Positions 8,815 through 16,744 of a stretch of 64,000 nucleotides of DNA are shown piece after piece. The position numbers were made by a program, and so were the translations under genes. Position 1 is the first letter of the stretch. Each line of letters opens with the position of its first letter. Source of the stretch: DATKUC01 sp964577375 (GTDB lineage: Bacteria > Spirochaetota > Spirochaetia > DSM-27196 > DATKUC01); the NCBI GenBank assembly GCA_964577375.1, contig CAZNYW010000004.1, positions 1 to 64,000 of the forward strand, written 5' to 3'. Below the pieces are notes generated by a model, which searched no databases, was not told where the DNA came from, and was given only the letters and a program-made list of their open reading frames with translations.

Positions 8815-10128
8815 TCACGCCTCTGCGCCGGCAAGCTCGCGAAGCCTGGAGTAGGGGAAGAAGCCGGTCGCATGCCCGTCGCTCCAGTCGATTGCAATCG
8901 CGTAGTTGCCGACCGGCTCCACCGCCTTCGCGTGGATGTCCGCAGGAATAGTCGCGGGATCGAGCATCTGCTCGCCGGAGAACTCATTTACGCAGACCGC
9001 GCACTGGCAGCTGGCACGGAGCTCCCGGTTGGTGATTTCGAGCCTGGTACCGTCGGCCCAGGCTACGGCCACCTTCTGCGCGTCGAACTGCACCTGCGGC
9101 TGCTCGACGCCGTGGATGAACTTGCCGAGTGCCCGCACGACCTCGTCCACAGCCTCGCCGACCGCCGGATTCTCCACGTGCTGATTGAAGGTGCGCCCGT
9201 AGTCGAGCGGCGCGAGCGGCAGTTGAGCGAGCACCGAGATGCCGAATCTGCGGGACAGCGACTGAGCACCCCCCTCGCCGAAGACCAGATGACGCTTGTT
9301 GCAGTTGTCGCAGAGAAAATAGGCCATGTTCTCGATCACGCCCAGCACCGGCACATTGACCCGATTGAACATCAGGATGCCCTTTCCGACGTCGGCCAGC
9401 GAAAGCGCCTGAGGAGTGGTAACGATCACCGCGCCGGAAAGCTGAACCGACTGCGTGATGGTGAGCTGAACATCACCGGTACCCGGCGGCAGATCGAGGA
9501 AGAGGTAGTCGAGCTCGCCCCAGGCGACCTGGTGCAGAAATTGTTGAATGTAGTTCGACACCATCGGTCCGCGCATGATCGCAGGGGACTCACCGAGCCA
9601 GAAGCCGAACGACATCACCTTCAGTCCGTCCACCTCTATCGGTTTGATCATATTGTCGGCGGTTCCCTGAAGCTCTTCCTGATGCAGATCGAAGAGGGTA
9701 GGGATGGAGGGGCCGAAGATATCGGTATCGAGCAGTCCCACCTTGAAACCTCTCTGTGAAAGCTCCTTCGCAAGCGCGGCCGCGACGGTGGACTTGCCTA
9801 CGCCGCCCTTACCCGACGCGACGGCTATGATCGAGTCCACGGCCGCGAGCCCACTCTTCTCCACCTTCGGCTGACGGGCGGTGGACGGGCTTACTATCTT
9901 CGCAAACACCCGTTCGACGCCGGGAAGTGATCCGACGAGCTTCTGAGACTGCTCGCGAAAGAGATCTTTGACCGGACAGGCGGGGGTGGTTATCTGGATG
10001 TCGAACGACACCGTCGGGCCGTCGATAACGATGTTCTTTACGAATCCGAGCGAAACTATGTCCTTCTGGAAATCCGGGTCGACAATCTGCGACAGTCGGG
10101 AAAGTACGTCCTTTTCAGAAACTGGCAA
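8815..10128 (-). CDS. Mrp/NBP35-type P-loop ATPase with MIP18 and DUF971 domains (Fe-S carrier)
   Basis: Three domains are read in order: a MIP18/DUF59 domain (SQIVDPDFQKDIVSLGFV, TTPACPVKD), an Mrp deviant Walker A ATPase (VASGKGGVGKST, then FLDLPPGTGD and the CxxC-type LCDNCN), and a C-terminal DUF971 domain (LRASCQCAVC, ending in IDWSDGHATGFFPYSRL). Mrp/ApbC proteins bind and transfer [4Fe-4S] clusters to apo-enzymes. The DUF971 fusion may add a second cluster or metal site (Cys pattern CxC..C). I chose TTG 10128 because GGAGG lies 6 nt upstream of it. An in-frame ATG at 10185 would add 19 basic residues without a good ribosome site. Confidence 0.88.
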   Translation of the reverse strand: MPVSEKDVLSRLSQIVDPDFQKDIVSLGFVKNIVIDGPTVSFDIQITTPACPVKDLFREQSQKLVGSLPGVERVFAKIVSPSTARQPKVEKSGLAAVDSIIAVASGKGGVGKSTVAAALAKELSQRGFKVGLLDTDIFGPSIPTLFDLHQEELQGTADNMIKPIEVDGLKVMSFGFWLGESPAIMRGPMVSNYIQQFLHQVAWGELDYLFLDLPPGTGDVQLTITQSVQLSGAVIVTTPQALSLADVGKGILMFNRVNVPVLGVIENMAYFLCDNCNKRHLVFGEGGAQSLSRRFGISVLAQLPLAPLDYGRTFNQHVENPAVGEAVDEVVRALGKFIHGVEQPQVQFDAQKVAVAWADGTRLEITNRELRASCQCAVCVNEFSGEQMLDPATIPADIHAKAVEPVGNYAIAIDWSDGHATGFFPYSRLRELAGAEA

Positions 10129-10244
10129 TGAGGGCCTCCATTTTCGTCGTGAAGCTGCCCGCGTGAACCGTCTTTCGGGCAGCATGTGAATGACACCAAG
10201 TTACTGCAGTACCGGTTGGCGAACAAGCTTTCCGCAACACCGAA

Positions 10245-11105
10245 TCATCGCTTCTTCCCGAGGATCAGCGAGAGGCGCTCTCTCGTTGCCGGGTTCATCG
10301 ATTCGGGACCCGTCATCACCGCACCCTCCAGGGAATGATGTGCCTCGGTGTCGCGGTCTGTCTGAACGAGCTCGACTGCGCGCTGCAGCGTCCTGCGCGT
10401 ATGCGCGATGTTCTCACGGAAGGTGCGGACCACCAGATCATTGCTTACCGGCACCTCGTGCCAGACGTCGTAGTCGGTCACGTGCGCGAGCACGGCGTAG
10501 CTCATCTCTGCCTCGCGGGCAAGGAAGGCCTCCGGCGAGGTGGTCATCCCTATGATATCCAGATCCCAGGAGCGGAAGAGCGCACTTTCACCCCTCGTGC
10601 TGAAACGCGGTCCCTCTATCGTCAGGAACTTACCGCCGTCGTGCACGCGTTCGGTCCCGGATGAGCGTGCCGCCTCGAGAAGGATGTCGCGAAGGTAGGG
10701 GCAGAAGGGGTCGGCGCTGCCTGCGTGGGCGACGACACCCTCGCCGAAGAAGGTTCGATCGCGGATGCCGCGCGTGAAGTCCACGAGCTGATCGGGAACC
10801 ACAACGTGGCCGGGTGCAATCTCCTCCTTGAGACTTCCACAGGCGCTTACCGCCAGGATGAACCGCGCGCCCAGCGATTTCAGAGCGTAGATGTTGGCGC
10901 GGTAGTTGACCTCGGACGGCGTGAATATGTGACCGTTTCCGTGGCGCGCAATGAAGGCGACCCCTTTCCCGGCGAGCGTCCCTGTTACCGGCGCCGCGCT
11001 CGGCAACCCGAATGGGGTATCGAGCTCGACAACGCTACGCTCCTCGAGTTCGTCCATCTCGTAGAGACCGCTGCCGCCTATGATCCCGATTGCGATGTCC
11101 TGCAT
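10245..11105 (-). CDS. mtnP: S-methyl-5'-thioadenosine phosphorylase (MTAP/PNP family)
   Basis: This enzyme phosphorolyses methylthioadenosine to adenine and methylthioribose-1-phosphate in methionine salvage. The 286-residue sequence has the family start IAIGIIGGSGLYEM, the phosphate-site RHGNGH, SACGSLKEEIAPGHVVVPDQ, the EGPRFSTRGE strand, IGMTTSPEAFLAREAE and TDYDVWH. The TDYDxW motif favours MTAP over inosine/guanosine phosphorylase, but substrate cannot be proved by eye. It starts at ATG 11105, only 5 nt after a -10-like TAGATT, so the mRNA may be leaderless. Confidence 0.85.
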   Translation of the reverse strand: MQDIAIGIIGGSGLYEMDELEERSVVELDTPFGLPSAAPVTGTLAGKGVAFIARHGNGHIFTPSEVNYRANIYALKSLGARFILAVSACGSLKEEIAPGHVVVPDQLVDFTRGIRDRTFFGEGVVAHAGSADPFCPYLRDILLEAARSSGTERVHDGGKFLTIEGPRFSTRGESALFRSWDLDIIGMTTSPEAFLAREAEMSYAVLAHVTDYDVWHEVPVSNDLVVRTFRENIAHTRRTLQRAVELVQTDRDTEAHHSLEGAVMTGPESMNPATRERLSLILGKKR

Positions 11106-11110
11106 AGCCT

Positions 11111-11160
11111 AATCTACCGGGCCATCCGCCCTTGCGCAAGGTTGGGGAAAGCGGTACCTT
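11111..11160. promoter_or_regulatory. divergent promoters sharing a palindromic -35 (mtnP / Gx gene)
   Basis: The palindrome CTTGCGCAAG (11131-11140) gives TTGCGC as -35 on both strands. On the minus strand, -35 (11139-11134) is followed by 17 nt and -10 TAGATT (11116-11111), 5 nt before the mtnP ATG. On the plus strand, -35 (11132-11137) is followed by 17 nt and -10 TACCTT (11155-11160), leading to the Gx gene. The -35 match to TTGACA is weak. From 11161 to 11269 I see only leader sequence. Confidence 0.4.
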
Positions 11161-11269
11161 CAGGTGCGGCGGCCGCGTCGTTGCGGCGCCGTCGATCAAG
11201 AGGACTCGCAGCGTGAAATCCCCTCACCCAAGAACTCGCGTATCAACCCTCTCAGGAGACCTGTGAGCC

Positions 11270-11797
11270 ATGGCTTCACGCGCGCAGAAGCTCAATCTTG
11301 TCGCCTTCATGGGCGCTCTCTGCCTCTTTTTCTCCACAATCGAGTACCTCTTCCCAAAGCCGCTTCCCTTCTTCCGGCTCGGTCTGGCCAACATCCCTAT
11401 CATGATCTCGCTCGAAATATTCCCGCCCTCCTACGTGCTGCTCGTGGTTCTGTTGAAGGTGCTCGGGCAGGGACTGATGAACGGCACACTCGCATCGTAC
11501 GTGTTTCTGTTTTCGACGGCGGGATCCTTCGCGAGCGCTTTCGTCATGCTCGCGGTTCACCGGTGGGGCGGCCGCCACGTGACGCTCATTGGAATAAGTG
11601 TCTTCGGGGCCATCGCGAGCAACGTCGTGCAGATGTTCCTTTCGGTGAACTTCATCTTCGGTCAGACGGCGTGGGTGATTGCGCCGCTCTTCATAACCCT
11701 CGGGGTTGCGAGCGGTTTCTTCGTGGGGCTTTTTGCGCACCAGTTTCAGAAACGCAGCCGCTGGCTCGAAGGCGTGCGGGGTTTCTATGGCGGATAG
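11270..11797 (+). CDS. Gx transporter family membrane protein (heptaprenyl diphosphate synthase component I-like)
   Basis: This 175-residue protein has about five hydrophobic segments. The early pattern FSTIEYLFPKPLPFFRLGLANIP (Gx/Hpre_diP_synt_I, PF07456 type) is characteristic, with the charged pocket just before a membrane helix. The family is related in size and topology to ECF-type substrate-binding S components, and its old synthase name is probably misleading. The cargo is not known. An AGGAG site lies 11 nt before ATG 11270. It overlaps the next membrane gene by 11 nt, so the two are translationally coupled and likely act together. Confidence 0.75.
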   Translation: MASRAQKLNLVAFMGALCLFFSTIEYLFPKPLPFFRLGLANIPIMISLEIFPPSYVLLVVLLKVLGQGLMNGTLASYVFLFSTAGSFASAFVMLAVHRWGGRHVTLIGISVFGAIASNVVQMFLSVNFIFGQTAWVIAPLFITLGVASGFFVGLFAHQFQKRSRWLEGVRGFYGG

Positions 11798-12383
11798 GTT
11801 CCTCCGCGAAAAGATCAGCCCGCTGCATCTTTTCATCACCGGAATGCTCTGCATTCCCGGGTACCTGTTTCAGGACACCCTGTGGGTGCGGATAGGGCAG
11901 GTTGTGCTCTTCGGCATTCTGGCGACGCTCAACGGCAAACGGATTAAGTGGTTCTATTTTGTCGGGATGGTTGTATCGATTGCCTTCTTCAATCTGCTCA
12001 CCCCGATCGGGAGAGTCATCTACCGGATCGGCCCCTTCGTCATCACGGTCGGTGCGCTCGAGCAGGGCATTCTCAAGGGCTTCACCATTGTCGGGCTGGT
12101 GTTCATCTCGCTCTTTTCGATCCGGCCCGACTTGAGACTTCCCGGCAGGCTCGGCAGTCTGATCGGCTGGGTGTTTCTCTACTACGAGCGCATTCTCGAG
12201 GGCCGGCGGAGGATCCAGGCGCGGAACCTCATCGGAAGCATCGACCAAGTGCTCGACGGCCTCTTCGTCCCGGGAGAGGAGGCGGCGGAGCGTGTCGCCG
12301 ACACGGTACAATCGACGCCCGCGGGGTATCTCTTCGCCGTCCTGCTTCTCGCGCTGACCTGGGGCTCGCTTTTCCTGCTCTGA
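11787..12383 (+). CDS. membrane protein, possible EcfT-like partner of the Gx protein
   Basis: This 198-residue protein has four to five hydrophobic segments (about residues 15-35, 38-70, 80-125 and 180-198). I do not recognise a firm family. The stretch around residues 95-155 (RPDLRLPGRLGSLIGWVFLY, then a basic YERILEGRRRIQAR) resembles the coupling region of ECF transporter T components, though the whole is shorter than a typical EcfT. ATG 11787 lies inside the end of the Gx gene, which supports a joint role as transport subunits. No ATPase is adjacent. The EcfT idea is inference only. Confidence 0.6.
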   Translation: MADRFLREKISPLHLFITGMLCIPGYLFQDTLWVRIGQVVLFGILATLNGKRIKWFYFVGMVVSIAFFNLLTPIGRVIYRIGPFVITVGALEQGILKGFTIVGLVFISLFSIRPDLRLPGRLGSLIGWVFLYYERILEGRRRIQARNLIGSIDQVLDGLFVPGEEAAERVADTVQSTPAGYLFAVLLLALTWGSLFLL

Positions 12384-12412
12384 CCGTCTGGCAGATCGCG
12401 CTGCTTCGGAAG

Positions 12413-12418
12413 TATACT
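12413..12418 (+). promoter_or_regulatory. putative -10 box of tdh-kbl
   Basis: TATACT at 12413-12418, 32 nt before the tdh ATG, which has GCAGGAGAG just upstream. The -35 is poor (CTGGCA with a 19-nt spacer). Confidence 0.35.
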
Positions 12419-12450
12419 GGCTGCATTGCGTTGCACACGCAGGAGAGATC

Positions 12451-13494
12451 ATGGCTGCACGAATGAAGGCGCTCGTGAAGGCGGAGCCTGCGGAGGGGCT
12501 CTCGCTCCGGGAAGTCCCCGTTCCGGAAGTCGGCATCAACGACGTGTTGATTCGCATCCTCCGGACTTCGATCTGCGGGACCGATGTTCACATCTACAAC
12601 TGGGACAAGTGGTCGCAGCGTACCATCAAAACCCCGCTCGTAATCGGGCACGAATACATGGGCGTCGTCGAACGGGTAGGCGACAATGTGCACGATTTTC
12701 ACAAGGGTGATGTGGTGAGCGGAGAAGGGCATCTGGTGTGCGGTCATTGCCGCAATTGTCTTGCCGGCCGGAGACATCTGTGCAAGTCGCCAAGCGGCGT
12801 AGGAGTAAACCGGTCCGGCGCCTTCGCGGAGTTCCTGAGCATTCCGGTGGGCAACGTCTGGTACGCCGACCGGCGCATTCCGCCCGATATTCTGGCCTGC
12901 TTCGATCCGTTCGGGAACGCCGTGCATACCGCGCTCTCATTCAATGTGCTTGGCGAAGATGTGCTCATTACCGGCGCCGGTCCCATCGGCCTCATGGCCG
13001 CCGCGGTCTGCAAGCATGCAGGCGCCCGCTACGTCGTCATCACCGATGTGAACCCCTACCGCCTCGAGCTGGCAAGGAAGATGGGCGTGACCCGCAGCGT
13101 CGACGTCAGGAGCGAAAAGCTCGAAGAGGTGCAGAAAGAGCTAGGGATGCAGGAGGGCTTTGACGTAGGCCTGGAGATGTCGGGGAGTCCCGAAGCGTTT
13201 CGCTCGATGCTCTCGAACATGTGTCACGGCGGGAAGATCGCACTCCTCGGGCTCCAGAACGAACCGACTGCAATCGACTGGGACCTGGTAATCTTCAACG
13301 GCCTTTTCATCAAAGGCATCTACGGCCGCGAGATGTTCGAAACCTGGTATAAGATGCAGACCATGCTGCAGTCCGGACTCGATATTGCACCGGTCATTAC
13401 ACACCACTTCGACTACAGCGGATTCCAGGATGGATTCGATGTGATGCGCTCCGGGAATTCAGGGAAGGTTATCCTGGACTGGGAAAACGTGTGA
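12451..13494 (+). CDS. tdh: L-threonine 3-dehydrogenase
   Basis: This enzyme oxidises L-threonine to 2-amino-3-ketobutyrate with NAD. The 347-residue zinc MDR protein has the catalytic zinc ligands in SICGTD (Cys) and GHEYMG (His, Glu), the structural zinc lobe CGHCRNC...HLC, and the Rossmann motif GAGPIGLMAA. The C-terminal FIKGIYGREMFETWYKM stretch is typical of bacterial Tdh. kbl follows 10 nt downstream, forming the standard threonine-to-glycine pathway operon. The start is ATG 12451; an in-frame ATG four codons later also exists, but the AGGAG spacing favours the first. Confidence 0.95.
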   Translation: MAARMKALVKAEPAEGLSLREVPVPEVGINDVLIRILRTSICGTDVHIYNWDKWSQRTIKTPLVIGHEYMGVVERVGDNVHDFHKGDVVSGEGHLVCGHCRNCLAGRRHLCKSPSGVGVNRSGAFAEFLSIPVGNVWYADRRIPPDILACFDPFGNAVHTALSFNVLGEDVLITGAGPIGLMAAAVCKHAGARYVVITDVNPYRLELARKMGVTRSVDVRSEKLEEVQKELGMQEGFDVGLEMSGSPEAFRSMLSNMCHGGKIALLGLQNEPTAIDWDLVIFNGLFIKGIYGREMFETWYKMQTMLQSGLDIAPVITHHFDYSGFQDGFDVMRSGNSGKVILDWENV

Positions 13495-13504
13495 GGGGGA
13501 AGAA

Positions 13505-14686
13505 ATGTTCGGCGCAATGCGCAGTGAGCTGCGTGAGACAATTGATGGGATCCGCGAATCGGGACTCTACAAGGATGAGCGGATACTGACGACCGCGCAG
13601 GGCGGGAAGGTCGGCGTCACCGGCGGAGCGAGCGTTCTCAACATGTGCGCGAACAACTATCTCGGTCTCGCCTCCGATCCGCGAGTCATTACCGCAGCGA
13701 AGGAAAGCCTCGACCGGTGGGGCTACGGTCTTTCATCGGTGCGATTCATCTGCGGCACGCAGGAGATTCACAAACAGCTCGAAGGCCGTATCAGCGCATT
13801 CCTCGGAACCGAAGACACCATCCTCTACTCCTCCTGTTTCGACGCAAACGGGGGCCTGTTCGAAACGCTTCTCGGAGCGGATGACGCGGTGATAAGCGAT
13901 GCGCTCAACCACGCGAGCATTATCGACGGTGTACGCCTCTGCAAGGCGCGCAGGCTCGTATATGACACCTGCGACATGAGCGCTCTGGAAGCGCGGCTCG
14001 TCGAGGCAAAAGACGCACGCTTCAGGCTCATTGCAACCGACGGTGTCTTTTCCATGGACGGATCAATCGCACGTCTTTCGGAGATCTGCGACCTCGCGGA
14101 CCGGTACGACGCGCTGGTGATGGTCGACGACAGCCACGCGGTGGGGGTCCTCGGCGACCAGGGCCGCGGGACCCACTCCTATCGCGGGGTGATGGGGCGG
14201 GTCGACATCATCACCGGAACCCTCGGCAAGGCGCTCGGCGGGGCAAGCGGCGGCTACACGAGCGGGCGGCGCGAGATAGTCGAGCTTCTGAGGCAGCGGT
14301 CGCGTCCCTACCTCTTTTCGAATTCGGTTGCCCCCACGATTATCTCGGCTTCGCTCGCCGCACTGGACATTCTTGAGAGCGACCCGGAGCCGCTGCGCCG
14401 ACTGCGCGACAACACCCGCCGCTTTCGGACCGCCATGTCCGCCGCGGGATTCGCGGTGCCCGACGGCGATCACCCGATCGTGCCCATAATGCTCGGAGAA
14501 GCTTCACTCGCGGTGCGCATGTCGCAGGAGCTGCTGGATGAGGGTGTCTACGTGATAGGATTCTCCTACCCGGTGGTCCCGAAGGGCAAGGCGCGGATAC
14601 GGGTGCAGATTTCGGCCGCGCAGAGTGCGGAGGAGCTGGATTTTGCGGTGGAAAAGTTCAGGAAGGTACGTGACGGCCTGAAATAG
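13505..14686 (+). CDS. kbl: glycine C-acetyltransferase (2-amino-3-ketobutyrate CoA ligase)
   Basis: This PLP enzyme splits 2-amino-3-ketobutyrate with CoA into glycine and acetyl-CoA, completing threonine degradation begun by Tdh. The 393 residues match the alpha-oxoamine synthase family (E. coli Kbl is 398). The PLP lysine is Lys242 in GTLGKALGGASGG, with MVDDSHAVG as the cofactor Asp/His motif and CANNYLGLA near the start. A GGGGGAAG ribosome site precedes ATG 13505. A GC-rich run after the stop (14688-14720) has no convincing terminator. Confidence 0.95.
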   Translation: MFGAMRSELRETIDGIRESGLYKDERILTTAQGGKVGVTGGASVLNMCANNYLGLASDPRVITAAKESLDRWGYGLSSVRFICGTQEIHKQLEGRISAFLGTEDTILYSSCFDANGGLFETLLGADDAVISDALNHASIIDGVRLCKARRLVYDTCDMSALEARLVEAKDARFRLIATDGVFSMDGSIARLSEICDLADRYDALVMVDDSHAVGVLGDQGRGTHSYRGVMGRVDIITGTLGKALGGASGGYTSGRREIVELLRQRSRPYLFSNSVAPTIISASLAALDILESDPEPLRRLRDNTRRFRTAMSAAGFAVPDGDHPIVPIMLGEASLAVRMSQELLDEGVYVIGFSYPVVPKGKARIRVQISAAQSAEELDFAVEKFRKVRDGLK

Positions 14687-14734
14687 GTGTGCCGGGGCTG
14701 CGGGGGGCCCGATCAACAATATTGGCAGCAGTAG

Positions 14735-15001
14735 CTAGTCGTTAAACGGGCCGCCTTCATAGTCGTCATCCGGAACGGTCTCCGCATTGTCCAGATCGTC
14801 GACAATTTGTTCAATTTGTGAACGGTATGACTCGGGCGCCTCGAGATGGCCCCAGCCGCGCACAACCTGGAAAATGCTGCTGTAGGCCGGGTCGCGATAG
14901 CTCACCACCAGGTGCGGAATACCCTCATCGGTCAGAATTGCGTCGACGAGCTGTGCCTGTACATCATTGTGAAGATCAAGTATTTTCTCGTACCGTTCCA
15001 T
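14735..15001 (-). CDS. DUF2007-like small protein
   Basis: This acidic 88-residue protein begins MERYEKILDLHNDVQAQLVD, followed by DEGIPHLVVSY, the pattern of DUF2007 (putative signal-transducing proteins), which align a short alpha helix with a strand after a GIP motif. The C-terminus is an acidic tail (DDLDNAETVPDDDYE). Function is unknown. I prefer ATG 15001 because it follows a promoter (15021-15049) and an AAGAGG site. The longer in-frame reading from 15100 has no support. It is divergent from rny. Confidence 0.65.
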   Translation of the reverse strand: MERYEKILDLHNDVQAQLVDAILTDEGIPHLVVSYRDPAYSSIFQVVRGWGHLEAPESYRSQIEQIVDDLDNAETVPDDDYEGGPFND

Positions 15002-15020
15002 CGGGTGCCTCTTCGCGAGA

Positions 15021-15049
15021 AGTATACCGCGCCAGACTTCAGCGGACAA
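15021..15049 (-). promoter_or_regulatory. putative promoter of the DUF2007 gene
   Basis: On the minus strand, -35 TTGTCC (15049-15044), 17 nt, -10 TATACT (15026-15021). The predicted leader is ~13 nt. Confidence 0.55.
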
Positions 15050-15146
15050 CAGGGGATCGCGTTCCCTGCCACGGTAGCGGGGTCGGCAATGGGGCAACAT
15101 GACCCAAATATATCAATATGTATACTTTATCATACAAATGTTACTA

Positions 15147-15175
15147 TTGACAAAGGACTATCGATAGTCTAATTT
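15147..15175 (+). promoter_or_regulatory. rny promoter with a 14-bp palindrome in the spacer
   Basis: -35 TTGACA (15147-15152), 17 nt, -10-like TAATTT (15170-15175). Nearly the whole spacer is the perfect palindrome GACTATCGATAGTC (15156-15169), placed like a repressor operator. The ~45 bp upstream (15103-15146) are strikingly AT-rich and could serve as an UP element. Confidence 0.55.
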
Positions 15176-15205
15176 ATGTAAATATAAACGGAGCGGAGGG
15201 AACTG

Positions 15206-16735
15206 ATGACATTGGTGCTTTCAGTTGTCCTTCCTCTCGGTGGTTTGATTCTAGGTTGGCTAATCAGATGGCTATACGCCAGATTTCAGCTTTCAGCGTC
15301 GGAACAGAGGGCTGAAAGACTCAGAAAGGATGCAGTAAAAGAGGCAGAAGCTCTCAAAAAAGAGCTTGTGCTGGAAACCAGGGATGAGCTTTTACGGGAA
15401 CGGAACCAGCAGGAAAAGGAACTTCGGGAAAGACGTGGTGATTTGCAGCGCCTCGAGAGGCGCGTGCTGCAGAAGGAAGAAAACCTAGAAAGAAAACTGG
15501 TGGGCGTTGAAAAACAACAGCTCGCCATTTCAGACCGAGAGAGGAAATTTTCGGAAAGAGAAGAGCAACTCGCGCAACGGGAGCAGGACTGGAGGGTGGA
15601 GCTGGAGCGAATCTCCGGGCTTTCATCTGACGAGGCCAAGAAGCTTCTTACCCAGTCACTCGAGGCGGAGGCCCGCCACGAGGCGCAGGGGCTCATAAAC
15701 AAGATCGAGCAGGAGGCAACCGCCACCGCCGAGAAGAAGGGGCGGGAGATCCTGGTATCGACTATTCAACGTATGGCGTCCGAGGTTAACGCAGAGGTCA
15801 CGGTCGCTTCAGTCAGTCTGCCGAATGACGAGATGAAGGGGCGGATCATCGGTCGTGAGGGACGCAACATCCGCACACTGGAAACGCTCACCGGCGTCGA
15901 CATCATAATCGACGACACGCCGGAAGCGGTGGTCGTTTCGTGCTTCGACCCTGTTCGGAAGGAGATCGCGAAACGGTCGCTCGAGCGGCTTATTGCCGAC
16001 GGACGGATACACCCGACGCGTATCGAAGAGGTCGTGCAGAAGGTTACCGGGGAGATAAGCCAGACGATCTACGAGGAGGGGGAGAAAACCCTCTTCGAGC
16101 TTGGTATTCATTCGATGAAGCCGGAGGGAATTCGTGGCCTTGGAAGGCTTCTCTACCGGACCAGCTACGGCCAGAACGTTCTTGCGCACTCCAAAGAGGT
16201 GGCAATTTTCGCCGGCATGATCGCCGCCGAGATCGGCGCCGACCGGGAGATCGCCAAGCGCGGCGGCCTGCTGCACGATATCGGAAAGGGAATCGAATCC
16301 GACGGTGACAGCAACCACGTCGAGCTCGGCGTGGAGCTCTCGCGCAGGATGAGCGAGGACGCAAAGGTCATAAACTGCATCGCCGCTCACCACGGGGACG
16401 TACCGCACAGCTGCATCGAGTCGGTGATCGTGCAGATCGCGGACGCGCTTTCGGCATCACGCCCCGGCGCTCGGCGGGAGACGCTGGACAACTACATCAA
16501 ACGGCTCGAGAGTCTCGAGAAGATAGCTGGTGAGTTCGACGGCGTCGAAAAGGCATATGCAATTCAGGCGGGGCGTGAGCTCCGCATCATGGTAAATCAC
16601 GAGCAGGTCGACGATGTGGGCGCGCGCGAGATCGCCAAGGAGATCGCCCGCCGCATAGAGTCGCAGCTTCGCTATCCCGGCCGAATCAAGGTTACGATGA
16701 TCCGGGAGACGCGGATAATCGAGTACGCACGGTAA
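15206..16735 (+). CDS. rny: ribonuclease Y
   Basis: This is a membrane-anchored endoribonuclease that initiates mRNA decay. The 509-residue protein has an N-terminal transmembrane helix (residues ~3-24), a long charged coiled coil to ~190, a KH RNA-binding domain (KGRIIGREGRNIRTLE), and an HD metal-dependent phosphohydrolase domain with RGGLLHDIGKG and HHGDVPH. Length and domain order match Bacillus RNase Y. ymdB follows 9 nt downstream, the same pair as in B. subtilis. RicT, a known modulator of RNase Y in Bacillus, is encoded at 50114-51031. The ribosome site GGAGGGAACTG precedes ATG 15206. Confidence 0.96.
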   Translation: MTLVLSVVLPLGGLILGWLIRWLYARFQLSASEQRAERLRKDAVKEAEALKKELVLETRDELLRERNQQEKELRERRGDLQRLERRVLQKEENLERKLVGVEKQQLAISDRERKFSEREEQLAQREQDWRVELERISGLSSDEAKKLLTQSLEAEARHEAQGLINKIEQEATATAEKKGREILVSTIQRMASEVNAEVTVASVSLPNDEMKGRIIGREGRNIRTLETLTGVDIIIDDTPEAVVVSCFDPVRKEIAKRSLERLIADGRIHPTRIEEVVQKVTGEISQTIYEEGEKTLFELGIHSMKPEGIRGLGRLLYRTSYGQNVLAHSKEVAIFAGMIAAEIGADREIAKRGGLLHDIGKGIESDGDSNHVELGVELSRRMSEDAKVINCIAAHHGDVPHSCIESVIVQIADALSASRPGARRETLDNYIKRLESLEKIAGEFDGVEKAYAIQAGRELRIMVNHEQVDDVGAREIAKEIARRIESQLRYPGRIKVTMIRETRIIEYAR

Positions 16736-16744
16736 GGGGCGCGG

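Noticed and set aside
14687..14720. terminator after kbl
   Set aside because: The GC-rich run folds only imperfectly and has no T-tract.
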